Shown: positions 27,285 through 36,441, numbered from the stretch's first letter. The stretch: DNA of 64,000 nucleotides from an uncultured Oceanisphaera sp. (GCF_947495715.1 NZ_CANLZU010000022.1:1-64000); one strand, 5' to 3'. Numbers and translations are program-made. Notes: generated by a model from the sequence alone, not told the origin.

Positions 27285-28544
27285 TTAACGCAGTTGTTTC
27301 AGCAAGGATGCGCTGGCATAGCCATCCGCCACCTGGCTGACCGATTGCTGATAGGCACGGATGGCACTGATGGTATTGGGGCCAATGACGCCATCGGCCC
27401 CTTTGGTATCGAAGCCCCGCGCGGTCAGTCTGCGCTGTAGCTCTTCTTTTTCCGTTCGGCTCAGGGCGCGTTCATCCCGCGGCCAGGGGGAGCGGAATTC
27501 ACCACCCCCGGCCAGTTTGTCGCCCAGATGTCCTACCGCCATGGCGTAGGAAGTGGCGTTGTTGTAGCGCTTAATCACCTTGAAGTTGCTGAAAAGGGCA
27601 AAGGCCGGGCCATGGGCACCGGCCGGCACCAGTATGGCGGCGTCGCCATGATCGGGCAGCGGCCGGCCATTGATGTCGGTAATGCCCTGGCTACGCCAGT
27701 AGGCCACCGGCTGCAGATTGTTTTGCGAAGCCTGGGCATAATCGAAGCCGTCAGGTAGCCGAACCTCTAGGCCCCAAGGCTGTCCGTGCTGCCAGCCGAA
27801 ACGCGACAGATAATAGGCGGTAGAAGCGAGGGCATCGGTAGGGTCTTCAGACCAGATATCCCGCTTGCCGTCACCGGTAAAGTCCTGGGCATATTGCAGG
27901 TAGCTGGTGGGCATGAACTGGGTGTGACCCATGGCACCGGCCCAGGAGCCGAGCATCTGTTCGGGGCTGATATCTCCCGCCTGCAGTATTTGCAGGGCGG
28001 CAAGTAACTGCGCTTCGGCAAAGTCCCGGCGCCGGCCTTCAAAGGCCAGGGTGGCCAGCCCCTCAATGGTGCTGGTATTGCCACGATAAGAGCCGTAGTT
28101 GGTTTCCATGCCCCAGATGGACATCACCACCTTGGCATCCACGCCGTAGCGGTTTTCGATGGCCTGCAGTACGGGTTTCCGGTTCTCCCATTGCCGGCGG
28201 CCGTTGCTGACGCGGGTGGCGGAGGTGGCGGTGTCCAGATAGTCCCAGATCTGGCGGGTAAACTCGGCCTGGCCGCCATCCAGTTTGATCACCTTGGGGC
28301 TGAGCGACACGCCCTTAAAGGCGCGGTCGAATACCGCCGGTGTAATGCCCCTGGCCAGAGCCCGGCGCCGAAAGTCATGGCGCCATTCGGCAAAGTTCGC
28401 CAGTTCGGCCTGACTGACTTGTGCTGCCGCCTGCTCTGTGGCGGCGCTCTTGCTGATGTTCGGTTGGGCGGTATTGGCCTGGCCGGCACAACCGCTGAGG
28501 ATGGCGCCGATCACCAGCGCACTGAGGTAGCGTCGTTTAAACAT
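27285..28544 (-). CDS. Lytic murein transglycosylase (MltB-like) with peptidoglycan-binding domain
   Basis: The 419-residue lipoprotein starts MFKRRYLSALVIGAILSGC (lipobox LSGC). The SLT_2 transglycosylase domain follows, with the catalytic Glu in SIWGMETNYGSYRG, the TLAFEGRRRDFAEAQLLAAL stretch and GAMGHTQFMPTSY. A C-terminal PG_binding_1 domain (GADGVIGPNTISAIRAYQ) ends it. It cleaves the glycan strand to 1,6-anhydro products at the outer-membrane face. The start at 28544 follows GGGAAA; a longer frame start lacks a signal. Confidence 0.9.
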   Translation of the reverse strand: MFKRRYLSALVIGAILSGCAGQANTAQPNISKSAATEQAAAQVSQAELANFAEWRHDFRRRALARGITPAVFDRAFKGVSLSPKVIKLDGGQAEFTRQIWDYLDTATSATRVSNGRRQWENRKPVLQAIENRYGVDAKVVMSIWGMETNYGSYRGNTSTIEGLATLAFEGRRRDFAEAQLLAALQILQAGDISPEQMLGSWAGAMGHTQFMPTSYLQYAQDFTGDGKRDIWSEDPTDALASTAYYLSRFGWQHGQPWGLEVRLPDGFDYAQASQNNLQPVAYWRSQGITDINGRPLPDHGDAAILVPAGAHGPAFALFSNFKVIKRYNNATSYAMAVGHLGDKLAGGGEFRSPWPRDERALSRTEKEELQRRLTARGFDTKGADGVIGPNTISAIRAYQQSVSQVADGYASASLLKQLR

Positions 28545-28679
28545 GTTTTCCCGTCTGTTGGCGTTATTATTTACAGCGTGATGGGCAGCATATCCCAAGC
28601 CCGTAAAAATGAAAGAGCTCCCAGATATTTTGCCGCTGTCTGATACCATGCAATTAAACAATCGAGCTGTTTGATAGTC

Positions 28680-29049
28680 ATATCAATCCCGTACAAAGGG
28701 CCCGCTCCGCCGACACGCCGTGAATACCTCCATGTAGGCTCCGCCGCACCATCCTTGGCGCGGAGGGTCGGTGGAGCAGATCCCTTTATCCTCCCTGATG
28801 CCAAGGAGTTGCCTGTTGGCGTTGTCTACAGACAACTCGGTGCTCGAGAAGAGGCAACAGAGATCGACTGCCACGACCGTGACATGCCATGGCCGGAAAA
28901 TGCTCCTGCCGTTCCGTCATTCCCGCCATCCCTGGCGGTCAGATGGCATGTCCGAGCTTACAGGGATGTACTCGTAGCGCGTCGTGGGAGGCGGCTGTGT
29001 TGCCTCTGGAACTCCGATCCAAAACCTGATCAACGGTCAAATGGGGGTT
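28680..29049 (+). repeat. 360-bp intergenic element, copy 2
   Basis: It begins with a worn terminus ATATCAATCCCG near 28680. Outer stem GCTCCGCCGAC (28704-28714) pairs with GGTCGGTGGAGC (28766-28777). The inner hairpin at 28744-28763 has loop ATCCTT and one mismatch, and a second hairpin CCGCC/GGCGG has loop ATCCCT (28923-28938). The right end is degenerate. It fills the 509-base gap between the transglycosylase and phosphoribosyltransferase genes. An open frame across it is treated as a by-product. Confidence 0.82.
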
Positions 29050-29053
29050 TATA

Positions 29054-29719
29054 TTAACGGCGGCAGGCCGCCCTGGTCAGCAGTTCGCGGACTTCTTCGT
29101 CGCGGGTCTGGCCGAAGTCGTCAAAGAACTGGCCCACCGAGCCCAAGTCGTCACTGGTGATCAGGGCGACCAGCTCGTCCGCCAGGGCGTTAATCCGCAC
29201 GGCCGCCTCGGTCGAGCTGACCGGCACCGCCACGCCGATATGCGCCGGTGCCTGCTTGCGTACCGCCCTGATGGCGGCTTCCATGGTGGCACCGGTCGCC
29301 AGACCGTCGTCTACCAGCAGCACGTGGGCGCCGGCCAGCGCAAGCGGCGCAGATGTGCCTCGGTAGGCGAGTTCCCGGCGTTGCAGCTCTGCCCGCTCAT
29401 GTTGGATCACGGCATCTATATCGGATTGTTTGATATCGCCGAGCGCACTAATGGCAGGATTGAAGATCATGATATTGCCCGAGGCGATGGCCCCCATGGC
29501 CAGCTCCGGTTGACCCGGGTAGCCGAGCTTGCGCACCAGCAGCACATCGAGCGGTGCCGCCAGGGCGAGGGCAACTTCAAACGCCACCGGTACTCCGCCG
29601 CGGGGCAGACCCAGTACCAGCAGGCCGGGCTGGTTGCGATAATGCAGCACCAGCCTCGCCAGCGCCTGACCGGCGGCACGTCGGTTGGGAAAAGACGACA
29701 CGGTTGTACTCCTGATCAT
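29054..29719 (-). CDS. Phosphoribosyltransferase-family protein
   Basis: The 221-residue protein has a type-I phosphoribosyltransferase fold with the PRPP-binding motif VLLVDDGLATGATM (about 131-144) and an N-terminal GLPRGGVPVAFEVALAL segment. Members of this group are often annotated only by family and found alone or next to dienelactone hydrolase or stress genes. The base or substrate is unknown. Its stop lies five bases from repeat copy 2. Confidence 0.82.
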   Translation of the reverse strand: MIRSTTVSSFPNRRAAGQALARLVLHYRNQPGLLVLGLPRGGVPVAFEVALALAAPLDVLLVRKLGYPGQPELAMGAIASGNIMIFNPAISALGDIKQSDIDAVIQHERAELQRRELAYRGTSAPLALAGAHVLLVDDGLATGATMEAAIRAVRKQAPAHIGVAVPVSSTEAAVRINALADELVALITSDDLGSVGQFFDDFGQTRDEEVRELLTRAACRR

Positions 29720-29833
29720 GTATATGATCTAACAGTAGCAAAAGGCCACAAAATCAGGCTTATTCGGCAGATAGTGACTCCGGGCTTTGCTATCATCGCG
29801 TTTCGTTAGTCGTCGTTCGGCTCTCTTTGGATC

Positions 29834-29889
29834 GGCACTGTGCATGGCCGGACCTGTGCCGCAAGACTGCGAGCCGCAGTTGCAGTGCC
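29834..29889 (+). ncRNA. Candidate structured leader upstream of the GNAT gene
   Basis: GGCACTG (29834-29840) can pair with CAGTGCC (29883-29889). Inside is a second perfect stem ACTGCG/CGCAGT with a three-base loop (29866-29880), leaving room for another arm. No known riboswitch class was recognised, and it could be a chance fold in GC-rich DNA. The rest of 29720-29956 shows nothing else. Confidence 0.3.
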
Positions 29890-29956
29890 CGCACAAGCCC
29901 GGTAGCGTTACGGAACACCAGCGAGACCATAAGACGGATATTCCATCGGAGCCGTT

Positions 29957-30439
29957 ATGTATCTGATCAGAGATTACCAAGAAACCGACTTCAGCAGCCT
30001 GGAGCTTATCTATCACGATGCGGTGATGGAGCAGGGCCGGCAAAGTTACAGCGATAAACAGGTGTCATTATGGGCGTCGTTCCCCTACCTGTACCCCACC
30101 GATTTCAGAACCCTGGTGCAAACCGGCTATACCCGGGTGATGGAGTTCAACCGGATACCGGTGGCCTTTGCCACCCTGTATCCGGACAATCACCTGGCGC
30201 TGCTGTATGTGCTGGCCGGGCATGCCGGACGTGGCCTGGCCGGCCGTTTGTGTGATGACATAGAACAGGAGGCCCATCGTCGAGGCGTGGCCTGTTTGTG
30301 TACCGATGCCAGCCTGCTGTCTCGCCCGGTATTTGAACAGCGTGGATACCGGCTGATAAAGCAAGAGCAGGTGGAAAAGGGAGGACAGCAATTCACCCGT
30401 TTTATCATGGAAAAATCATTGCCCGTGCAGACCATCTGA
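29957..30439 (+). CDS. GNAT-family N-acetyltransferase
   Basis: The 160-residue protein starts IRDYQETDFSSLELIYHDAV, typical of GNAT acetyltransferases. It contains VLAGHAGRGLAGRLCDDIEQEA, matching the acetyl-CoA pyrophosphate-binding motif (R/Q-x-x-G-x-G/A), and ends with the usual PVFEQRGYRLIKQEQV segment. The acceptor substrate is unknown. GGAG lies six bases before the ATG. Confidence 0.87.
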   Translation: MYLIRDYQETDFSSLELIYHDAVMEQGRQSYSDKQVSLWASFPYLYPTDFRTLVQTGYTRVMEFNRIPVAFATLYPDNHLALLYVLAGHAGRGLAGRLCDDIEQEAHRRGVACLCTDASLLSRPVFEQRGYRLIKQEQVEKGGQQFTRFIMEKSLPVQTI

Positions 30440-30524
30440 ACACTGGCGCCAGACCGGCGTTTGCCGCAGAATAGCGGCCCCCGCCAAGGGGAGATTTTAT
30501 TTATTCCGGGGTAGGAGATCACCA

Positions 30525-31394
30525 GTGGCCAAGCCGAAAGACACCTATTATCTGACCGCCCATTGCGCGGGTAGCCTGGGCACCGTAGACGTGGTGACGC
30601 GTTATCTGTGCGAGCAGGGCTGCTATGTGGTGGAAATGCAGACTTTCGATGATGTGCTGAGCGGGCATTTTTTTATTCGAGTGGAGTTTCGCCCACCCCG
30701 GACGACGCCGTTTGACGAGGCGGGTTTTCGGCAGGGCTGGCAGCCCAGGGCGGCACAATTCGCCATGCAATGGGAGCTGGTTGCCGCCGAGGTGCGCCCC
30801 AATGTGGTGATCATGGTTTCCCGGCTCGATCATTGCCTGAACGATCTGCTCTATCGCTATCGTACCGGTCAACTGGCCATCGAAATTCCGGCCATTATTT
30901 CCAACCACCCGGATCTGCAGCGGCTGGCCGACTGGCATCATATTCCCTTCTATCATCTGCCGGTGAGCGACGAGAACCGGGCCGAGCAGGAAGAGCAGGT
31001 ACTGGGCATCATCAAGGAATGCGAGGCCGATCTGGTGGTGCTGGCGCGTTACATGCAAGTGCTGAGCCCCGAGCTGTGTGCGGCCTTGACCGGCAAGGCC
31101 ATCAATATTCACCATTCCCTGCTGCCCGGATTCAGAGGCGAACGCCCTTATCACCAGGCCTACGACAAAGGGGTCAAGCTGGTGGGGGCCACGGCGCACT
31201 ACATCAATAACGATCTGGACGAAGGCCCCATTATCACCCAAGGGGTGGAAGTGGTGGATCACAGTCATTATCCGGAGCAGTTAACCGCCCGGGGCCGGGA
31301 TATCGAGTGCATTACCCTGGCCCGAGCGGTGCAATATCATATCGAGCGTCGCGTCTTTCTGCATAACGGCAAGACGGTGGTCTTTACCAACTGA
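30525..31394 (+). CDS. purU: Formyltetrahydrofolate deformylase PurU
   Basis: The 289-residue protein has an N-terminal ACT domain (about 8-85: GSLGTVDVVTRYLCEQGCYVVEMQTFDD) and a formyltransferase-fold hydrolase domain with INIHHSLLPGFRG and GATAHYINNDLDEGPII, giving the Asn-His-Asp catalytic set. It hydrolyses 10-formyl-THF to formate and THF to balance one-carbon pools. The start is GTG with GGAG upstream. Confidence 0.94.
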   Translation: MAKPKDTYYLTAHCAGSLGTVDVVTRYLCEQGCYVVEMQTFDDVLSGHFFIRVEFRPPRTTPFDEAGFRQGWQPRAAQFAMQWELVAAEVRPNVVIMVSRLDHCLNDLLYRYRTGQLAIEIPAIISNHPDLQRLADWHHIPFYHLPVSDENRAEQEEQVLGIIKECEADLVVLARYMQVLSPELCAALTGKAINIHHSLLPGFRGERPYHQAYDKGVKLVGATAHYINNDLDEGPIITQGVEVVDHSHYPEQLTARGRDIECITLARAVQYHIERRVFLHNGKTVVFTN

Positions 31395-31434
31395 GCCGGC
31401 ACATTATTCAATACCTATCGGAGTTTATTCATAG

Positions 31435-33378
31435 ATGAACAACACCCTCCTGGTCGGGCTGATGGCGCTGGCCCTGACCGGCTGTGCCGGCAAGTCACCC
31501 GAACGGCCTTTTACCCTGACCCTGGCCCATATCAACGACACCCATTCGCATTTTGACCCGACCGATGCCCGCTTGAAGCTGGGCAATCAGGCGGTGTACA
31601 CCCGTCTGGGTGGCTACCCTCGCCTGCTGAGTCAGGCCAAGGCGCTGCGCCAGCAGGCGGAGCTGAATGATCAGCCGCTGTTGTTTGTACACGGCGGAGA
31701 CGCCTGGCAGGGTACCGGCTATTTCAAGCTCAACCGGGGCGCCATGAACGCCGATGTGCTGAGTCAAATGCAGCTGGACGCCATGGCGCTGGGCGAGCAT
31801 GAATTTGATCTCGATAACGGCCGCTTGTCTGCCTTTGTGCAGGGCGTCAACTTTCCGGTGCTGGCCGCCAACCTGGATGCCAGCCGGGATCCGGACCTGC
31901 AAGGCCTCGACAACCTTAAACCCTATGTCCTCTACGCCTTTGACGGTAATGAAAAAGAGCGGGTAGAAACGGTCGATGACGCCGGCAAGCGTCCTGTGGT
32001 GGCGGTAATGGGACTGGTGCTGGAAGACATGGCCAACCAGAGCCCCCATGTCGGCAAGCTGAGTTTCGAGCGGGAAGTCGACAGCGCCCAGAACACCGTC
32101 AGGGCGCTGCGTGAGCAAGGCGTCAAACACATCGTTGCCGTCACCCATCTGGGGCTGGAGCGAGACCGGCGTCTGGCTCAAAAGGTCAACGGTATCGACC
32201 TTATCGTCGGCGGCCATTCTCACAGTCTGCTCGGGGACTTCGGCAACCTCGGCTGGGAGAGTGGCGAACCTTATGCGCGCCGCTTCAATAATCCGGACGG
32301 CATCGGCACGACCTGCGTGGTGCAGGCCGGTCGGTTTGCCCAAGCCATGGGGCAGGTGAGTGTGACCTTTACCCCAGACGGGCGGGTCAGCCGCTGTGAA
32401 GGCGGCAACACCCTGTTGTCGGATAACGTCTTTTATCGTGATATTCGCCGGGGCGACAAATATCGCTTGAGCGAGGCGCAACAGCAGCGCCTGGCGGCCG
32501 CCATCGAGGCCGAGCCCAATATCAAGATGGTGGCGGAAGATTCGGCGTTACGCGCCCATATCGATAAACAGTATCGTCCGGCCCTGGTCAAGGCCTACGG
32601 TGACGAGGTGGGGCATGTTCCTCTGGCGTTAACGCATGTGGAGTTGCCGGTTGAAGGCCGCGGCTCTCAGATAGCGCCCCTGGTGGCGGCCAGCCAACTG
32701 TACTGGGTCAATAGCCCACAAGTGCAGGCGGTAACCGGTCGTCGTGCCGACTTTGCGCTGGTGGCCGCCGGTGCGGTGCGTAACAGTCTGGAGCCGGGCG
32801 TACTCAAAGAAGGGAATGTCGGTCTGGAGCTGTTGCCCTTTGGCAACCCCATCAGCCTGGTGTCGCTCACCGGCCGTCAGGTCGCCGGTCTGCTGCTGGA
32901 AACCATTAACGCCGCTTTGTCATCGGACGCTCATACCGGCCGTTTTCCCTACGGGGCCGGGCTGCGTTACAGCTTTAACGAAACCAGCCGGGGACGGGGG
33001 TATCTCAACCGTATCGAATATCTGGATAACGGTCAGTGGCAGCGAATTGAACCGGATGCCCGTTACCAGCTGGCACTGGACGGCTATCATGCGTCGGGCA
33101 ACGAAGGATGGAATACGCTGTTTGATTCACAACAGGTGTTTACCGACCGGCTGGACCTGGCGTTCGTCAATGGCAAACCGGCGGTGTTTCCGGTGGCACG
33201 GCTGAGCAAAAACGGGCGGGGAGCCATAGAGGTGCACTATTTCAATCGGCCACTGGACTGCAAAAAGGCCGGGGTCGCCTGCAACACCGATGCCCGGGCC
33301 CTTATCGATTATGTACGAGCGCGCCGGCCGGTACTGACGGCCCTTCCCGAGTCGGGCGTCGCCCTTAACCGACTGTAA
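31435..33378 (+). CDS. 5'-nucleotidase/metallophosphatase lipoprotein (UshA family)
   Basis: The 647-residue lipoprotein (lipobox LTGC, Cys17) has an N-terminal metallophosphatase domain with AHINDTHSHFD, HGGDAWQGT, a variant GEHEFD motif (120-125), THLGLERD and GGHSHSL. The C-terminal 5'-nucleotidase specificity domain contains GRQVAGLLLETINAAL and RYQLALDGYHASGNEGW. It would hydrolyse periplasmic nucleotides for uptake. In the family the motif is normally GNHEFD, where Asn binds a metal; here that residue is Glu121 (GAG). The catalytic His122-Asp125 pair is kept. Confidence 0.88.
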   Translation: MNNTLLVGLMALALTGCAGKSPERPFTLTLAHINDTHSHFDPTDARLKLGNQAVYTRLGGYPRLLSQAKALRQQAELNDQPLLFVHGGDAWQGTGYFKLNRGAMNADVLSQMQLDAMALGEHEFDLDNGRLSAFVQGVNFPVLAANLDASRDPDLQGLDNLKPYVLYAFDGNEKERVETVDDAGKRPVVAVMGLVLEDMANQSPHVGKLSFEREVDSAQNTVRALREQGVKHIVAVTHLGLERDRRLAQKVNGIDLIVGGHSHSLLGDFGNLGWESGEPYARRFNNPDGIGTTCVVQAGRFAQAMGQVSVTFTPDGRVSRCEGGNTLLSDNVFYRDIRRGDKYRLSEAQQQRLAAAIEAEPNIKMVAEDSALRAHIDKQYRPALVKAYGDEVGHVPLALTHVELPVEGRGSQIAPLVAASQLYWVNSPQVQAVTGRRADFALVAAGAVRNSLEPGVLKEGNVGLELLPFGNPISLVSLTGRQVAGLLLETINAALSSDAHTGRFPYGAGLRYSFNETSRGRGYLNRIEYLDNGQWQRIEPDARYQLALDGYHASGNEGWNTLFDSQQVFTDRLDLAFVNGKPAVFPVARLSKNGRGAIEVHYFNRPLDCKKAGVACNTDARALIDYVRARRPVLTALPESGVALNRL

Positions 33379-33382
33379 ACCC

Positions 33383-33409
33383 AGCAAGCCCGGTACGACC
33401 GGGCTTGCT
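33383..33409 (+). terminator. Probable terminator after the 5'-nucleotidase gene
   Basis: AGCAAGCCCGGT and ACCGGGCTTGCT form a 12-bp perfect stem with a three-base loop, five bases after the stop. Only a weak T stretch follows. Confidence 0.65.
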
Positions 33410-33593
33410 CGTTAATGAGCGCAGAGCCTTTTTATTGATGGGGGAGAAAAGAGGTTTGTTTGGATCTTTATTCTGCTGTCGAGCCGGTGGCGCGCTATCT
33501 TCACCGACAGCACCTTAAAATTGAAAAAAAGATTCAAATGGATCAAAGTTTCGTTCGAACCTGTAGGACGGGCCTCACCTCTGGCTCGACATC

Positions 33594-33642
33594 GATTTTT
33601 AATCCTGTCAGACTCGGTATTACCGAACTGTGATTAAAAATC
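33594..33642. repeat. Inverted repeat in the leader of the SUOX-fold gene
   Basis: GATTTTTAATC (33594-33604) and GATTAAAAATC (33632-33642) are perfect inverted copies, with an inner TCGGTA/TACCGA. It lies 58 bases before the ATG at 33700 and could be an operator or a leader hairpin. The rest of the 320-base stretch 33379-33699 is AT-rich and holds only the terminator and this site. Confidence 0.5.
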
Positions 33643-33699
33643 GTTATCAAAAAACTGCTATGTTTGCATACTCTATTGAGTCTTTTATTGGGGGGGGCT

Positions 33700-34239
33700 A
33701 TGAAGCCTGCGATAAGTGAAGTGCGAGGTCGTCGTTTCTTGCCAACGTCAGTGCTCGGGCTGCTGCTGGCAGTATGGAGTTCGCTGTTATTTGCCGCCGA
33801 TCCTTTGTCCCCGCCCAAGGGCAGGGAGGTACTGACCGTGACCGGCAACCTGAGCGTGACCAATGCCGTCAACAAGGCCGAGTTTGATATGGACATGCTG
33901 GCGGCCTTGCCGCAGCATGAATTCAGCACCCATACCCCCTGGACGGAACAACAGCACCATTTTCGTGGCGTGCTGCTGAGTGATTTGTTGCGGCGAGTCG
34001 GCGCCGAGGGAAGTGAAGTCAGGGCGGTGGCCCTGAACGATTATCATCATGATATCAACAGAGAGCTGGTGGCAGAGGCGCCCTTGTTGCTGACGACACA
34101 TCTCGATGGCGAGCCGATGAAAATCCGGCACAAGGGGCCGGTATGGCTGATGTTGCCCCTGTCGGAGTATCCGCAGTATGACACCAAGCGTTATCACGAA
34201 CTGCTGATCTGGCAGTTAAAGACTCTGGACATACGCTAA
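33700..34239 (+). CDS. Periplasmic protein with sulfite-oxidase (molybdopterin-binding) fold
   Basis: The 179-residue protein has a signal peptide (around residues 12-35, ending LLFAA) and the oxidoreductase molybdopterin-binding fold: VLTVTGNLSVTNA, FDMDMLAALPQHEF, THTPWTEQQHHFRGVLLSDLLRRVG and GPVWLMLPLSEY. The conserved cysteine that binds molybdenum in true sulfite oxidases is absent; the mature protein has no cysteine. It is therefore probably a ligand-binding or adaptor protein rather than an enzyme. It lies two bases before a membrane GGDEF-EAL gene, a likely signalling pair. The start at 33700 follows a G-rich ribosome site. Confidence 0.8.
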   Translation: MKPAISEVRGRRFLPTSVLGLLLAVWSSLLFAADPLSPPKGREVLTVTGNLSVTNAVNKAEFDMDMLAALPQHEFSTHTPWTEQQHHFRGVLLSDLLRRVGAEGSEVRAVALNDYHHDINRELVAEAPLLLTTHLDGEPMKIRHKGPVWLMLPLSEYPQYDTKRYHELLIWQLKTLDIR

Positions 34240-34241
34240 CC

Positions 34242-36140
34242 GTGAATACCTTCAAACTGATCGGCCTTACCATCATTACCCTGCTGTTTGGTGCCAGTTC
34301 GCTCTACAGTTACCACCGGGATCTGGAGGTAGTGCGCTATGTATCGGCCACCATCAAGGCCATTGGCTGGGCCAGCTCCGAGCTGGAAATGGAACTGCTT
34401 AAATTTGATCAATCGCTGACGGCGTTGGCGGCCCGGACCTCGGACGAAGCGAATGTCCAGTTGCGTTTCGAACTGTTGTGGAGCCGAATCGATACCCTGT
34501 TGGCGGGAGAAGAGAATCGCCCGGTGCGCGAGCAGCCGGGGGTCTTGCCGATGCTGAAAAATTTTTCCAGTCAGCTCGAGCTCTGGGAAGAGCGGGTGTA
34601 TGCGCTGCGCGTAGATGACCGGGACGAAATCATGGCATTGCGACAAGAGCTGGCGCACTATCGCAAGCTGGCGCGAGAAATCAATGTCGAAAACTTTTCC
34701 GGTGACAAGGTCTGGCAGCAGCTTGATATTATTCAGGATATACGGCTGCGTTCCAGCCTTTATCTGGGCGGCCTGCTGCTCAGTGGCAGCCTGATGCTGC
34801 TGCTGCTGCTGCGGGAGAACCACCGTAACCGCCACATGGCCTATCACGATACCCTGACCGGCCTGCCCAATCGCATGTTTTTCTATCAGCTGATAGACAA
34901 GGCGCTGAATCGGACCCAGCGGGAGCGAGGTGCACTGGCTCTCCACATGGTCGACCTGAATAGTTTCAAGGCCATCAACGACAGCCTTGGCCACGAGGTG
35001 GGAGACAATCTGCTGCGGGAGATTGCGAACCGATTGAGTCACACCATCGGCAAGCAGGGCCGGGTGGCTCGGCTGGGCGGGGATGAATTCGTGATCATCC
35101 AGCAACTTGAAAATATCGATGATGCCGAGCTGATGGCGGCGCAGCTATTTGACGCGCTGTCGCGCGACGTGAAACTGCCCGATGGCTGTCTGTCGCCTCA
35201 GGCGTGTATCGGTACCAGTCTTTATCCCGAGCATGGCCTCACGGCGGCCGAACTGTTGAGTCATGCCGACACCGCCATGTATTACGCCAAACACAGTCGC
35301 AAGACCATGGTGCAGATGTTCGAACCGGGCATGGACGAGCGTCGACTGCGGCGGCAGAAGCTGGCGGTGTCCTTGCAGGCGGCGATTGAACAGGATCAGC
35401 TGGAGCTGCACTATCAACCGATTTTTCGGTTGAACAGCGGCGATATCGAGTCGGTAGAGGCGCTGTTACGCTGGAATTCGGCCGAGCATGGCTTTATCAG
35501 TCCGCTCGAAGTAATAGCGGTGGCCGAGCAGCATGGCCTGGCACACCGGCTTAACGAATGGGTGTTGTCGCAGGCCTGTCGCCAAATGCACCGCTGGCAC
35601 CAGGCCGGTTGCGGCTGGCTGAAGGTGAACGTCAATATCAGTCCCAATATCTTTATGGAGGGAGAGCTGGCACTGACCGTCAGCGCGGTATTGCGCGACA
35701 CCGGTCTCGACGCCTCGACCCTGGTGCTGGAGATCACCGAAGACACCAGCATGTGGGATACGGCCGGCTCGCTCGATACCCTGCAGGAGCTGCGTGAATT
35801 GGGCATAGAGATAGCACTGGATGATTTTGGTACCGGCTATTCTTCGTTCAGCCACCTGCGACAGCTCCCGATCAACAAGCTCAAGATCGATAAATCCTTT
35901 GTGGCCGACCTGTCGACGGATCCCCGGGCGGAGAGCCTGGTCAAAACCATTATTTCCCTGGCAGATAATCTGAATATGACGGTCACCGCCGAGGGTATCG
36001 AACTGGTCGAACAGCATGTGCTGTTGCAGCAATTGGGCTGTGGGCTGGGGCAGGGCTACCTGATGGCCAGGCCCATGCCGGCTGAGGCCATGAGCGAATT
36101 ACTGTTACAAGACAAACGTTACGGCTCCCGCTCGGCGTAA
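34242..36140 (+). CDS. Membrane-bound GGDEF-EAL c-di-GMP enzyme with periplasmic sensor
   Basis: The 632-residue protein has one helix at 5-25, a helical periplasmic domain (about 26-170) and a second helix (172-190). The GGDEF domain follows with intact RLGGDEFVII (279-283), then an EAL domain with EALLRW (from Glu406), NVNISPN, EITEDT, LDDFGTGYSS, KIDKSF and TAEGIE. Both active sites look complete. The start is GTG two bases after the SUOX-fold gene, so that periplasmic protein probably modulates its sensor domain. Confidence 0.92.
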   Translation: MNTFKLIGLTIITLLFGASSLYSYHRDLEVVRYVSATIKAIGWASSELEMELLKFDQSLTALAARTSDEANVQLRFELLWSRIDTLLAGEENRPVREQPGVLPMLKNFSSQLELWEERVYALRVDDRDEIMALRQELAHYRKLAREINVENFSGDKVWQQLDIIQDIRLRSSLYLGGLLLSGSLMLLLLLRENHRNRHMAYHDTLTGLPNRMFFYQLIDKALNRTQRERGALALHMVDLNSFKAINDSLGHEVGDNLLREIANRLSHTIGKQGRVARLGGDEFVIIQQLENIDDAELMAAQLFDALSRDVKLPDGCLSPQACIGTSLYPEHGLTAAELLSHADTAMYYAKHSRKTMVQMFEPGMDERRLRRQKLAVSLQAAIEQDQLELHYQPIFRLNSGDIESVEALLRWNSAEHGFISPLEVIAVAEQHGLAHRLNEWVLSQACRQMHRWHQAGCGWLKVNVNISPNIFMEGELALTVSAVLRDTGLDASTLVLEITEDTSMWDTAGSLDTLQELRELGIEIALDDFGTGYSSFSHLRQLPINKLKIDKSFVADLSTDPRAESLVKTIISLADNLNMTVTAEGIELVEQHVLLQQLGCGLGQGYLMARPMPAEAMSELLLQDKRYGSRSA

Positions 36141-36161
36141 CGACAGCCTTCTTTTCGCTTC

Positions 36162-36198
36162 ACAGGCCCCTGTTTGCATGATGCAAACAGGGGCCTGT
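36162..36198. terminator. Very long perfect hairpin after the GGDEF-EAL gene
   Basis: An 18-base sequence (36162-36179, starting ACAGGCCCCTG) is followed after one base by its exact reverse complement (36181-36198). There is no T run, so termination is plausible but not certain. It lies 22 bases after the GGDEF-EAL stop. Confidence 0.6.
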
Positions 36199-36218
36199 TC
36201 ATGATCAACCTTTCACTC

Positions 36219-36293
36219 TTTGTCGACACCCTCCATCCTGCTAAGCGCATCAGCTGCTACCTTTAGCTTGTGTACCAATAAAGTGTCGATAAA
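36219..36293. promoter_or_regulatory. Separated inverted repeat upstream of prpB
   Basis: TTTGTCGACAC (36219-36229) and GTGTCGATAAA (36283-36293) match as inverted copies at 10 of 11 positions, 53 bases apart. They lie in the promoter region of prpBCD and may bind a regulator at two half-sites. No prpR gene is adjacent. The rest of 36199-36441 shows no other site. Confidence 0.4.
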
Positions 36294-36441
36294 TCATGGT
36301 CGTATCGTGCCAAAGCGTTTACTGCCTGCGGTTTACGTCCCGCCATTCCCCGAGCCCGCTGCGCCCACCATGTACCGAGCCTTATCCATTGTGGTGCATG
36401 AATCGCGACCGACACCTTGCCCAACGACAGGAGAAACCGTC

